A stretch of DNA of 64,000 nucleotides from an uncultured Lachnospiraceae bacterium (GTDB lineage Bacteria; Bacillota; Clostridia; Lachnospirales; Lachnospiraceae). Each line of letters begins with the position of its first letter. Within the stretch, counting starts at the first letter, position 1. A program made the position numbers and the translations under genes. Under the pieces are notes generated by a model. That model saw nothing but the letters and a program-made list of their open reading frames with translations, searched no databases and had not been told where the DNA came from. The DNA is taken from assembly GCA_910579935.1 (NCBI GenBank), contig CAJTVQ010000005.1, positions 1-64,000 of the forward strand. The letters run 5' to 3'. Positions 15,786 through 25,021 of the stretch are shown here, piece by piece.

Positions 15786-18700
15786 GAAATTTCTTTCAAA
15801 AATTGTATCTCTGGGGCTGGCGCTGACCCTGACCTGCAATATGTTCCCGATGCAGAATCTGCTGGCTGAAGAGAAAACCGGGCAGAAGGAACAGGAAAGC
15901 GAAGCGCAGGAAGAGGAAGAAAAGGAAAACGGTGAACCGGAAAAGACGGCCAAAGAAGCGGTACGAGAAGTGATTGAGATCAATACGGCGGATGATTTTC
16001 GGGCATTTGCGGATCAATGTTCACTGGACTCCTGGTCTGCGGATAAGCGGGTGCTTTTAAACGAAGATATCGACCTGACGGACATGGATTTTGATGCAAT
16101 CCAGGTGTTTACGGGTATTTTTGACGGTCAGGGCCATACGATTTCGGGATTCCGGTATCAGGGGGACGGTTATGTGGCAGGCCTGTTCCGATATATTGAA
16201 AAGGACGGTCTGGTGGAAAATCTGAAGTTAAAGGGGGAAGTCATTGCATCGGATGAAAAGGAATGCATAGGCGGCCTGTGCGGTGTCAACTACGGAACGA
16301 TTGAAAACTGCAGCTTTCAGGGAACGGTAAGCGGCAGAACCACGGTCGGCGGTCTGGTGGGCGTGAACGAAGGAACCGGTGTCATACGGAAATGTTTTGC
16401 CGGGGGACGCGTGACCGGTTATTACTCCACCGGAGGACTGGCCGGAAAGAATCACGGGATCGTGTCCTCCAGCATCAACCGCGCGTGCATCAATAATGAT
16501 AACGAATGGGTGGAAGAAGACGATGAGATGGGAGTAGGTCTCTTCCTGAGCATCAATGTCAGCGAGTCCGATACTGAACTGTTCAGCGGTGTGGATGCCG
16601 GAGGCATTGCGGGATATTCGGACGGGATGATAACCAGGTGTACGAATTACGGCAAGGTTGGTTATGAGCATACTGGTTATAATATCGGGGGGATTGCAGG
16701 CAGACAGTCCGGCGTGGTGTCTTATTGTACCAACAGCGGAACCGTGTACGGCAGAAAAGATGTCGGCGGCGTCATAGGACAGATGGAGCCGTATATTGAA
16801 GTGGATGAGGCAGCATCACTGCGCAACGCCGTAAACAGGCTCCATGATCTGATCGAAAAAACCATTGACGATATGGAGAACGGAAAAAATGTAATAAAAG
16901 GAGATCTGGATGAACTGGCCGTGTACAGCGACGGCGCAGCGGATGCCGGCGATGCGCTGGCCGGCCAGATTACCGATTTCGTGGATTCCAATATGGATCA
17001 GGCACAGGCCGTTACAGACCGTCTGGAGCATGTGATGGATATGCTGCCGGAGGTTTTTGATGATGTTTTCGCCGCGGAAGACAGTTTTTCAGATGCCAAT
17101 CGGGCGCTCATGCAGGTAGTGGAAGAACTGAAGGATGTGGGAAACATCGAAGGCGAATATGTGGAGACGGATTATAACAGGCTGACGCTGCTTTCCACAG
17201 TGGGCGGAAATATATTGAGTCTGCAGCATTATCCGGAAGCGGGCGAAACAGTACATATTATGGTGGAGCCGAATGCCGGTTACGGGCTGGATCACATAGA
17301 GGCAGTGGATGCCAACGGGAACGGTATCGATGTGCAGCAGGAAGAAGAGCGGAGATATACGTTCGTGATGCCGGAGCCGAATGTAAGGGTAGAGGCATAT
17401 TTCGGATATCAGGATACGGACAGCGATGAGGAAGAAGAACCGTCCGGTGACGACGGCGGCGAAAAATCGGACGGAGCGGCGAATCCGTCGGGCAATAAAG
17501 GAGAAGGAGAGTCGGATGCATCCGGCAATAAAGCGGATGGAACAGTGAACCCGCCGGACGATACCGGGAACGGAGCGGCGGATTCCCCGGGCAATGGCGG
17601 AACAGCCGGTCCGTCGGACAATAAAGGAAACGGAGCGGCCGATGCATCAGACAATAAAGGAAACGGAGCAGCCGACACATCCGGAGATAAGACAGAGGGA
17701 AGCAAACCGGACGGAACGACGGACGCATCAGGCAATCCGTCCGATGGGGCGCCAGACGGGTCCGATGGTAAGGGAGACGCGGCAGCGGACGCATCTGACG
17801 GTAAAACGGACGGAGCGGCCGATGCATCTGACGGTAAAACAGACGGAGCGGCTGATGCATCTGACGGTAAAACAGACGGAGCGGCGGATGTATCCGGCGA
17901 TAAAACGGATGGTGCCCCGGATGCGTCCGGCGGCGGTACGGACAGCACGCCTGATGCATCCGGCGACGTTACGGATGGCGGACCGGACAACGGGAGCGGC
18001 AGCGGCGGAGACAGCCAAAATCAGGCAGACGATGGCGCTGGCGAAGGAAACGGAGAGACGGCGGATAACCGGAAAGCCGGAGTGAACCGGTTCGGATATA
18101 CACCGGTGCAGCTTATGGGTGCGGGAACCGGAACTTTTGCGGAAGTGAAACTGTTAGCGTCGGAGGCCGGACTGCAGAAGGACGAGACGGTATCCGATAC
18201 AGAGGACGCTCCGGAAACAGGAGATACCATTGTGAAATTAAGTTCCAATCTCAGTGGAAATGCCTCCTGTGAGATAGACGGCGGTACGGCCACACTGATC
18301 GTGATACCGGACGGGGCTTATACCGTAAGCGGGACCCCTTCGGTAACGGTGGACGGACAGGCGGTTTCCGTGTCCAGGTCGGGAGAAAGTGACTATGCCT
18401 ATACGTTCGATGTCAGCGGCGGAGTCTGCCAGGTAAACATTACATTCAGGAAACAGGATAAATCGCAGACTGTCAACGGCGCCAAAGGCGACATCAGCAG
18501 TGCGATCAAGGAGCAGCAGGCAGCCGCCGAAAAAGTGAACGCGATCATTAAGGAAATTCAGGGCAGTTCAGGCGTAACACAGGACCAGCTGGATGAGCTG
18601 ACAAAGGCGCTGGAGGAAATGTCAGGTGCGACCTCTGCCGTTTTAAGCAGCATGAGTGTGGTTTCCAATATCGTGGGACAGCACGCACTTGAAAAAATAG

Positions 18701-20391
18701 AAGCGACGGGAGAGGACATGGCGGAAGCACTGAATCACCTGCAGAGTGCGGTTGATTCCGTGAAATCGGCGACTAGGGATGCGAAAAGCATTGTGGATTA
18801 TGTAAACGGCCAGCAGAATATCCGCTTTTCCAAATTAGGCGGGGAGTTTGAGGCGAACCGGAAAGAACTGCATGACCAGTTAAAAGGAATGTCCGGCAGT
18901 ATAAAGAGTCTGAGCAATAATGCTTCCGATTATTCCGATGTGGTCAACGATGATTTAAGGGCAGTCAATGATCAGATCAATATCATTTTTAATTTGATGG
19001 CGGATAACTGGACGAATTACATAGAACTCAGCATGGAGGAACTCTACGAAGACATTGATACGGAAGACACGGCAGGCATTTCGACCGGGAAATCGGAAAA
19101 CTGTACCAATAAAGGCATTGTCAAAGGAGACATCAATGTGGGAGGCATCGCAGGTTCCATGTCCATAGATGAAGAGGATCCGGAAGACAGTGCGGCGGGC
19201 AGCATCGACTATCAGATCGGCAGGCGGTATTTCACCAAATGCATTATTACAGGCGGTGTCAACGAAGGCCATGTTTCAGCCAAAAAGGACGGAGCAGGAG
19301 GTATTGTAGGATATATGAGACACGGAATCGTGGTGGATTCGGAAGGGTATGGCAGTGTGGAGAGTACGGAGGGTGATTATGCAGGCGGCATCTGCGGAGA
19401 ATCTTTCACGGTCATTAAGCGCTGTTATGCACTGTGCTCCGTATCCGGCGGCAGGAACGTGGGAGGAATTGCAGGATTCGCAGATACTTTAAAAGACTGT
19501 TATGCAGTCGTGGACTGCAATGCGACGTTAGGCAGAAAAGGCGCCATTGCAGGGCAGACCGTGAACTATGACGACGCACTGAACGAGGAAGAGGTCAAAG
19601 TAAGCAATAACTATTATGTGGGCGACAACCTTTACGGCATTGATAATATCAGTTACACAGGCATTGCCGAGCCGATCAGTTACGAGGAACTTCTGACCGT
19701 AATGAATCTTCCAACACAGTTCCGGCATCTGAAAGTTACATTCCGGGTGGACGATCTGTATCTGGGCGAGCAGGAGGTCGGATTCGGTGAATCGCTGGCG
19801 GGACTGGACTATCCGGCAATGCCCACGAAAGAGGGGTACTATGGCGTATGGCCGGACTGTTCAGACCGGGTGATGACAGGCAATCTGCTGATACGGGGTG
19901 AATACAAAGAGGATGTTACAGTCGTGCAGAGTGAAGGCAGTCAGAAGACAGAAACGGAAGGAGAACGTGAAAAACCATATGCGCTTGTGGAACAGCGTTT
20001 TACGGAAGACACGGTACTGCATGCAGTTCTGAGCGACCGGGAACCTCCGGAGAAGGCACATGGAAAAGAATATGTGCTGTATGATATTACATTGGAGAAT
20101 GCCCAGATCAGAGAGGGAGATACATTTGCCGTCAGACTTCTCAATCCATACAAGGAGGCGTCAGTATGGGGCTGTAAAGACGATGTATGGACGGAACTGG
20201 AGAGCAAGATGCGCGGACAGTATCTTCAGGTCGATATGACAGGGACGGAGCAGACTTTCTGCATCATGGAACGCAGCTCCGGAACATGGATGGCTATGGG
20301 ATATGCGGCAGGAGTTCTCATAGCGCTGATCTTGATTGCGGTACTGGTAAAAAAAGTGAGTGCGAAGCATACAAAAAACAGAGTGAAATAG
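15775..20391 (+). CDS. Giant GLUG-repeat / coiled-coil surface protein
   Basis: This 1538-residue protein has a signal peptide (MKHKKFLSKIVSLGLALTLT, to about residue 31). A first block of GLUG-type repeats (about 132-338) has units such as IGGLCGVNYGTIENCSF and VGGLVGVNEGTGVIRKCFAG. Next come a helical region (345-445), a Gly/Asp/Ser-rich linker (about 547-765) with tandem 11-residue repeats, a beta module (about 800-900) and a long coiled coil (about 905-1075). A second GLUG block follows (about 1100-1270), then a C-terminal domain and a membrane helix (1506-1526) with a basic tail. It is thus a type I membrane-anchored outer-surface protein. Helical stretches inserted between two halves of the beta-helix are unusual. 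Its start codon overlaps the end of the MMPL gene, implying partnership with that exporter. Function unknown. Confidence 0.85.
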   Translation: MKHKKFLSKIVSLGLALTLTCNMFPMQNLLAEEKTGQKEQESEAQEEEEKENGEPEKTAKEAVREVIEINTADDFRAFADQCSLDSWSADKRVLLNEDIDLTDMDFDAIQVFTGIFDGQGHTISGFRYQGDGYVAGLFRYIEKDGLVENLKLKGEVIASDEKECIGGLCGVNYGTIENCSFQGTVSGRTTVGGLVGVNEGTGVIRKCFAGGRVTGYYSTGGLAGKNHGIVSSSINRACINNDNEWVEEDDEMGVGLFLSINVSESDTELFSGVDAGGIAGYSDGMITRCTNYGKVGYEHTGYNIGGIAGRQSGVVSYCTNSGTVYGRKDVGGVIGQMEPYIEVDEAASLRNAVNRLHDLIEKTIDDMENGKNVIKGDLDELAVYSDGAADAGDALAGQITDFVDSNMDQAQAVTDRLEHVMDMLPEVFDDVFAAEDSFSDANRALMQVVEELKDVGNIEGEYVETDYNRLTLLSTVGGNILSLQHYPEAGETVHIMVEPNAGYGLDHIEAVDANGNGIDVQQEEERRYTFVMPEPNVRVEAYFGYQDTDSDEEEEPSGDDGGEKSDGAANPSGNKGEGESDASGNKADGTVNPPDDTGNGAADSPGNGGTAGPSDNKGNGAADASDNKGNGAADTSGDKTEGSKPDGTTDASGNPSDGAPDGSDGKGDAAADASDGKTDGAADASDGKTDGAADASDGKTDGAADVSGDKTDGAPDASGGGTDSTPDASGDVTDGGPDNGSGSGGDSQNQADDGAGEGNGETADNRKAGVNRFGYTPVQLMGAGTGTFAEVKLLASEAGLQKDETVSDTEDAPETGDTIVKLSSNLSGNASCEIDGGTATLIVIPDGAYTVSGTPSVTVDGQAVSVSRSGESDYAYTFDVSGGVCQVNITFRKQDKSQTVNGAKGDISSAIKEQQAAAEKVNAIIKEIQGSSGVTQDQLDELTKALEEMSGATSAVLSSMSVVSNIVGQHALEKIEATGEDMAEALNHLQSAVDSVKSATRDAKSIVDYVNGQQNIRFSKLGGEFEANRKELHDQLKGMSGSIKSLSNNASDYSDVVNDDLRAVNDQINIIFNLMADNWTNYIELSMEELYEDIDTEDTAGISTGKSENCTNKGIVKGDINVGGIAGSMSIDEEDPEDSAAGSIDYQIGRRYFTKCIITGGVNEGHVSAKKDGAGGIVGYMRHGIVVDSEGYGSVESTEGDYAGGICGESFTVIKRCYALCSVSGGRNVGGIAGFADTLKDCYAVVDCNATLGRKGAIAGQTVNYDDALNEEEVKVSNNYYVGDNLYGIDNISYTGIAEPISYEELLTVMNLPTQFRHLKVTFRVDDLYLGEQEVGFGESLAGLDYPAMPTKEGYYGVWPDCSDRVMTGNLLIRGEYKEDVTVVQSEGSQKTETEGEREKPYALVEQRFTEDTVLHAVLSDREPPEKAHGKEYVLYDITLENAQIREGDTFAVRLLNPYKEASVWGCKDDVWTELESKMRGQYLQVDMTGTEQTFCIMERSSGTWMAMGYAAGVLIALILIAVLVKKVSAKHTKNRVK
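17788..17919 (+). repeat. 33-bp in-frame tandem repeat, four units
   Basis: Units at 17788, 17821, 17854 and 17887 encode DASDGKTDGAA; the first three are nearly identical in DNA and the fourth has diverged. It sits in the low-complexity linker of the GLUG protein, where related DASG/GNGAAD phrases continue on both sides. Copy number is likely to vary between strains. Confidence 0.9.
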
Positions 20392-20563
20392 GTGTGGAAA
20401 AGCAGGGAGTTCTTTTCGGATTTCCTGCTTTTGTTCTGTGGTGGAAGGAAACGCCCCGGCCAAAGGGATTTCGCGGCTGCAGGTTCCGGCTGCGGGGCGT
20501 TGTCTTTCACAAACATACAATCTGCCTGAACCGGTTACAAACCCGGCATAACAATTCCGGTTC
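20392..20563 (+). other. Intergenic region after the GLUG gene
   Basis: No gene seen. It contains a copy of the recurring intergenic motif (CTGAACCGGTTACA, 20526-20539). A stem formed by CCCCGG around 20453 and CCGGGG-like sequence near 20490 is possible, but no clear T-run follows. Confidence 0.4.
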
Positions 20564-20591
20564 TTGACAAATATTATTATTTGTATATAAT
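20564..20591 (+). promoter_or_regulatory. Sigma-A promoter upstream of the small membrane protein
   Basis: TTGACA (20564-20569) and TATAAT (20586-20591) with a 16-base spacer. Confidence 0.8.
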
Positions 20592-20622
20592 TGTATACTA
20601 AGTGAACTGTATATTTGTATAC
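20592..20622 (+). promoter_or_regulatory. Candidate operator: two GTATAC palindromes
   Basis: TTGTATAC occurs at 20591-20598 and again at 20615-20622, that is 24 bases apart, right after the -10 element. TTGTATA also occurs across the -10 itself. GTATAC is the kind of core bound by GntR-family dimers, but no regulator gene adjoins it, so the assignment is inference. Confidence 0.35.
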
Positions 20623-20660
20623 CGTATAGGGTGAACAGATGTACTCGCCAAAATAGACGA

Positions 20661-20697
20661 AGTGCGGTGGACATAGGTGTTCGCAGGCACTTTTTTG
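20661..20697 (+). terminator. Possible leader terminator/attenuator
   Basis: AAGTGC (20661-20666) can pair with GCACTT (20688-20693), with a few extra internal pairs, and is followed directly by a run of six T. It lies between the promoter at 20564 and the gene at 20760, so it may attenuate that gene. Confidence 0.4.
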
Positions 20698-20759
20698 CTG
20701 TATCCGAAGAGTTTGATGCATTAAAGCGATAAAATGAAGAAGCGGGAAAGGCGCGCTGC

Positions 20760-21329
20760 ATGTTAAAAAACTATTATAAAGACGATTATTCGCAGTTTAC
20801 GAGGCTGAACGGCAAGGGCAGGGTGGTAGACGACATCTGTTATATCGGGGATTACTACATACTGCCGCTGGATAAAGAGGGGAAGAAGAAAACCAACCTG
20901 GTGAATATCGGTTTTTCCGTTGTGCTGATGCTGATACAGGTGGCAGCCGGAATGGTGAATCAGGATTCTTCCCGTACATTCTGGATCGTATATCCGTACC
21001 TGTTCATTTTCCTGCCGCTGGCTTATCAGTTCATCGGTGCGGTGAGTTATTGGAGCGACCCGCTGAAGATGCAGAAAGCGCAGTATGAGACGGGGCTTGC
21101 AAGAATGCGGCGTTCCTGTATCGGCGCCATGGTGCTGACGGGAATCAGCGCAGTACTGGACGGAATCTATATGATTCTGCATCATGCCGAAATCCGGATG
21201 GGCAGGGAACTGCTTTACCTGCTGTGCCATATCCTGTTTTTGGCAGCAGCTTTTTCATACAACCGGTATTATAATAAGACTTATGGGGGATTGAGAATCG
21301 AGAAATCCGAACATAAGGAGGAACAGTGA
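20760..21329 (+). CDS. Four-helix membrane protein of unknown function
   Basis: This 189-residue protein has a polar N-terminus (about 45 residues, MLKNYYKDDYSQF...) and four predicted membrane helices, at about 48-67, 76-97, 118-138 and 148-166. The C-terminus is basic and Glu-rich. I recognise no family. It lies between the MMPL/GLUG operon and the peptide transporter, with its own promoter and a candidate attenuator, so it need not belong to either. An AAAGG ribosome site is ten bases upstream. Confidence 0.7.
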   Translation: MLKNYYKDDYSQFTRLNGKGRVVDDICYIGDYYILPLDKEGKKKTNLVNIGFSVVLMLIQVAAGMVNQDSSRTFWIVYPYLFIFLPLAYQFIGAVSYWSDPLKMQKAQYETGLARMRRSCIGAMVLTGISAVLDGIYMILHHAEIRMGRELLYLLCHILFLAAAFSYNRYYNKTYGGLRIEKSEHKEEQ

Positions 21330-21436
21330 ATCCGGTTTTTCCCTTTATATGTCTGGAAAGGAACCATGCGGTACGGATGCGTGGGGAATTCCCGTATAAA
21401 AGGTTAAGCATAGATCAATAAAGGAGGATGATTATT

Positions 21437-23836
21437 ATGAAACTGAAAACAAGAAACAGGTTCCTTGCCGTTCTTTTGGCAGGAACGATGTTTGCAGGCA
21501 CTTTAGCGGGCTGCGGCGGCTCTTCCAATGATGCGCCTGCAGAGACAACGCCTGCGGAGACAACGCCTTCCGCAGAAACGGAACCGGCAGCGGACAATAC
21601 GGAAACGCCGGCGGAGGAACCTGCGGCAGCCAATGAGGATACGCCGATCGTAATCGGCCATGACGATGTGAGTGAAAAGTTCAGCCCGTTCTTCGGCGAA
21701 TCTGTACCGGATGAGGATGTCTGGCTGCTCACTACGGTGCCGCTGTTGTATTCTGACCGGAAGGGCGAGATCATTTACAAGGGCATCGAAGGAGAAACGA
21801 AGGAATATAACGGCACCAATTATACGTACACCGGCATTGCGGACTGTGAAGTAACGGAAAATGCAGACGGTACGGTGTATTATGATTATACGATCCGCGA
21901 TGACGTGAAATTTGCGGACGGCGAGCCGCTGACGATAGATGATGTTATTTTTTCCTATTATGTATATCTGGATCCGTCCTATGACGGGACAAGTTCCGTA
22001 TACGCACTGCCGATTCAGGGACTGGAGGAATACAGAAGCGGTTCTACGGTACTATACGATCTGATGCTTTCCAAGGGAGAGGACAATACGGATTTTACGT
22101 TCTATTCGGAAGAGGATCAGAAGAAATTCTTTGAGACGGATTTTCCGGCAGCAGGCGAGGCATTTGCCAAGAGCATCTGTGACTACTGTATAGCGGCAGG
22201 CTATGTGGAAGACGGTCTGGATGAAGTATCCAACGGTATGGTAAACTGGGGATTTGCTTCCATGAACGAAGACGGTTCCATTACCGGCTCGGCGACGGAG
22301 ACAACATGGACGTTAAAGGATAACGATGCGCCTACGCTGGCGGATTACTGGAATGAAATGGTAGTCAGCTATGACGCCGATTATCAGACGCTGTCCGATA
22401 CGGAAGCGGCGGATTCTGCACTGTTCTCATTCTTGGACGATAGTTACAAAGTGACGGTTGAAACAGGCGATTCCGTAGAGAATATCAGCGGTATTCAGAA
22501 AACGGGGGACAATTCCGTACGTGTCATTCTGACGGAAGTCAGCGCACCGGCTATTTACGATCTGTCCATTTATGTATCGCCGCTGCATTACTACGGCGAT
22601 CCCGGTCAGTATGATTATGACAACAATAAGTTCGGTTTCCCGAAAGGTGACCTTTCTTCCGTAAGGGCCAAGACGACACAGCCTATGGGTGCAGGTCCTT
22701 ATAAATTCGTAAGCTATGAGAACCGGACGGTTTATATGGAAGCAAATGAGTATTATTATAAGGGAGTACCGGCTACCAAGTATCTGCAGTGGAGAACAAC
22801 CTCCGAGGCGGACAAGCTTCCGGGTGTCCTTCAGGGAACCATTGATATTTCACAGCCGTCTATTTCCAAGGAAGTATTGGCACAGATAGAAGGAGAGAAC
22901 AGCAACGGAGAACTGAAAGGCGACAAGGTTGCGGTTGACCTGGTGGATTACAGGGGATACGGTTATATCGGTATGAATTCCCAGCTTATGAAGGTCGGCG
23001 ACGATGCGGGCAGCGAAGAATCCAAGAATTTCAGAAAAGCGATTGCTACCATCGTTGCGGTATACCGTGATGTGGTGATCGATTCTTATTACGGAGAGGC
23101 TGCTTCGGTTATCAATTACCCGATTTCCAATACGAACTGGGCGGCGCCCCAGAAGTCGGATGCGGATTATAAAGTGGCATTCTCGGTGGATGTAAACGGA
23201 AATGACATTTATACGGACAGCATGACGGAAGACGAGAAATACGCGGCAGCTTTGGAAGCAGCGCTTGGTTATTTCGAAGCGGCAGGTTATACGGTAGCGG
23301 ACGGTAAACTGACTGCTGCTCCTGCAGGCGGCAGAATGGACTGCACGATAACGATTCCTGCAGGCGGGAACGGAGACCATCCTTCCTTTGGTATCATAAC
23401 GGCGGCTGCGGATGCATTGAAGGGCATCGGCTTCAATATGGCGATCAACGATCTGTCGGATTCCTCCCAGCTGTGGGACGGCATCAACGGCGGTACGATC
23501 GATATGTGGTGTGCGGCATGGTCAACCGTGCCGGATCCGGATATGTTCCAGATTTACCATAGTGAAGGCGGCAGCGCTAAGAATTACAGGATCTATCAGG
23601 ATGAACTGGATCAGCTTGTTATGGAAGCGCGTACCAATACGGATCAGACATACCGTAAAGCAGTTTATAAAGAGGCCCTTGACTACATCGTGGATTATGC
23701 GGTAGAGATTCCGATTTACCAGAGACAGGAAGCGACCGCATACAGTTCCGAACGTATCGATCTGGACAGCACGGTGCAGGATGCTACTTCTTACTGGCAG
23801 TATCGTGAGGAAATTGAAAAGTTGAAGGTAAAATAA
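21437..23836 (+). CDS. Peptide ABC transporter substrate-binding lipoprotein (family 5)
   Basis: This 799-residue lipoprotein has the signal MKLKTRNRFLAVLLAGTMFAG and lipobox LAGC. An Ala/Glu/Thr/Pro-rich tether follows (about residues 32-70), then an SBP family 5 fold. Typical segments are YTIRDDVKFADGEPLTIDDVIFSYYVYLDP, the later PMGAGPYKFVSYENRTVYMEANEYYYKG, and a C-terminal MWCAAWSTVPDPDMFQIYHS. It is longer than common DppA/OppA proteins (about 530-600) because of extra sequence around residues 190-300. It captures oligopeptides or similar solutes for the permeases that follow. The start is at the second in-frame ATG, with AGGAGG ten bases upstream. Confidence 0.93.
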   Translation: MKLKTRNRFLAVLLAGTMFAGTLAGCGGSSNDAPAETTPAETTPSAETEPAADNTETPAEEPAAANEDTPIVIGHDDVSEKFSPFFGESVPDEDVWLLTTVPLLYSDRKGEIIYKGIEGETKEYNGTNYTYTGIADCEVTENADGTVYYDYTIRDDVKFADGEPLTIDDVIFSYYVYLDPSYDGTSSVYALPIQGLEEYRSGSTVLYDLMLSKGEDNTDFTFYSEEDQKKFFETDFPAAGEAFAKSICDYCIAAGYVEDGLDEVSNGMVNWGFASMNEDGSITGSATETTWTLKDNDAPTLADYWNEMVVSYDADYQTLSDTEAADSALFSFLDDSYKVTVETGDSVENISGIQKTGDNSVRVILTEVSAPAIYDLSIYVSPLHYYGDPGQYDYDNNKFGFPKGDLSSVRAKTTQPMGAGPYKFVSYENRTVYMEANEYYYKGVPATKYLQWRTTSEADKLPGVLQGTIDISQPSISKEVLAQIEGENSNGELKGDKVAVDLVDYRGYGYIGMNSQLMKVGDDAGSEESKNFRKAIATIVAVYRDVVIDSYYGEAASVINYPISNTNWAAPQKSDADYKVAFSVDVNGNDIYTDSMTEDEKYAAALEAALGYFEAAGYTVADGKLTAAPAGGRMDCTITIPAGGNGDHPSFGIITAAADALKGIGFNMAINDLSDSSQLWDGINGGTIDMWCAAWSTVPDPDMFQIYHSEGGSAKNYRIYQDELDQLVMEARTNTDQTYRKAVYKEALDYIVDYAVEIPIYQRQEATAYSSERIDLDSTVQDATSYWQYREEIEKLKVK

Positions 23837-23868
23837 ATCACATCGTATTTTCAGATGGCAAAACCGGT

Positions 23869-23984
23869 CCGGGAGGGGATGGATATCCCCTTCCGGGGCT
23901 TGGTTTAAGGTGTCGAAGACATTTTTATATCGGACGGAGGCACTTCGCGAAAGGACAGGGAAAAGTCCTCTGGCGAAATGCCTC
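23869..23984 (+). terminator. Two intercistronic hairpins after the binding-protein gene
   Basis: Hairpin 1 (23869-23896) pairs CCGGGAGGGGAT with ATCCCCTTCCGG around a four-base loop. Hairpin 2 (23937-23984) pairs GAGGCA...GCG...AGGAC with GTCCT...GCGAA...TGCCTC. Neither has a strong T-run. Such structures between a binding-protein gene and its permeases usually allow higher expression of the binding protein through partial termination or 3'-end protection. Confidence 0.6.
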
Positions 23985-24019
23985 TGTGGATACGGGGCAA
24001 GGGTTAAGGAGAGAAGAAA

Positions 24020-25006
24020 ATGAAGAAATTCGTACTAAAAAGATTGTTGATTTCTATCGTTCTTTTATTCTTTGTATCTATGATCATCTATGGCATCATG
24101 CGCTGCATGCCTGCTTCTTTCGTAGAGACAAAAGCGATGGAACTGTCACAGAAGCCGGGGGCGAAAAGCTATGACGAATGGCTGGAACAGCTGAACGCCG
24201 CTTACGGGCTGGATTCCGGAATCATACAGGGATATTTCACATGGGCCTCCAAGGCGGTCCGCGGACAGTTCGGCGATTCCTGGAATTATAACCAGCCGGT
24301 ACTGCAGAAATTTTCCAGTGTCATCTGGTATTCTTTTGCGCTGGGACTGGCTGCATTCCTGCTGGAGATCATAATCGCCATTCCTGCTGGCGTGGCAGCG
24401 GCAAGGAAACAGTATTCCGCAACGGATTATACGATTACGGTCATTGCGCTGATAGGTATTTCCCTTCCAAGTTTCTTTTTTGCGACTATTCTGAAATGGA
24501 TATTTGCCATAAAGCTGAACTGGCTGGATCTGTATGGAATTGTCGGCCGTATGCATCAGCAGCTGAGTCCGGCCGGACAGATTCTGGATATAGCGAAGCA
24601 TATGATCATGCCTGTGGTTACCCTGACGATTGTCAGCATCGGTTCCCTCATGCGTTATACCCGTACCAATATGCTGGAGGTGCTGAATTCCGACTATATC
24701 CGGACGGCGCGGGCAAAGGGGCTTCCGGAGAAGAAAGTGATCAACCATCACGCATTCCGCAATATCCTGATTCCGATCATCACCCTGTTAGGCGGGACGC
24801 TGCCTACCCTGTTCGGCGGCGCGCTGATCACCGAGACTCTGTTCCAGATACCGGGAATCGGTTATACTTCTTATCAGTGCATTGTGCTGGGAGATATTCC
24901 TTTTGTCATGTTTTATATGCTGTTCAGTGCGGTGCTGATCCTGATGGGCAATCTGCTGGCGGATATTTTATATGCGGTAGTGGACCCCAGGGTCAGAGTA
25001 AATTAG
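24020..25006 (+). CDS. Peptide ABC transporter permease (DppB/OppB type)
   Basis: This 328-residue integral membrane protein has six helices. The N-terminal helix is LLISIVLLFFVSMIIYGIM, and the EAA loop region is YIRTARAKGLPEKKVINHHAFRN, the ATPase-docking motif of binding-protein-dependent permeases. The C-terminus, ILYAVVDPRVRVN, is characteristic of DppB. It pairs with the next gene to form the translocation channel. GGAGAGAAGAAA precedes the ATG. It is separated from the binding-protein gene by 183 bases with two hairpins and from the next permease by 15 bases. Confidence 0.95.
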   Translation: MKKFVLKRLLISIVLLFFVSMIIYGIMRCMPASFVETKAMELSQKPGAKSYDEWLEQLNAAYGLDSGIIQGYFTWASKAVRGQFGDSWNYNQPVLQKFSSVIWYSFALGLAAFLLEIIIAIPAGVAAARKQYSATDYTITVIALIGISLPSFFFATILKWIFAIKLNWLDLYGIVGRMHQQLSPAGQILDIAKHMIMPVVTLTIVSIGSLMRYTRTNMLEVLNSDYIRTARAKGLPEKKVINHHAFRNILIPIITLLGGTLPTLFGGALITETLFQIPGIGYTSYQCIVLGDIPFVMFYMLFSAVLILMGNLLADILYAVVDPRVRVN

Positions 25007-25021
25007 GAAAGGAGAAAGGAC

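Noticed and set aside
17788..17919. Tandem 33-bp repeats resembling a CRISPR array
   Set aside because: They are contiguous, in frame, without unique spacers, and encode a protein linker.
17258..17990. Minus-strand open frames across the GLUG linker
   Set aside because: They result from the Gly/Asp/Ser-rich tandem repeats in the plus frame and have repetitive, unlikely composition.
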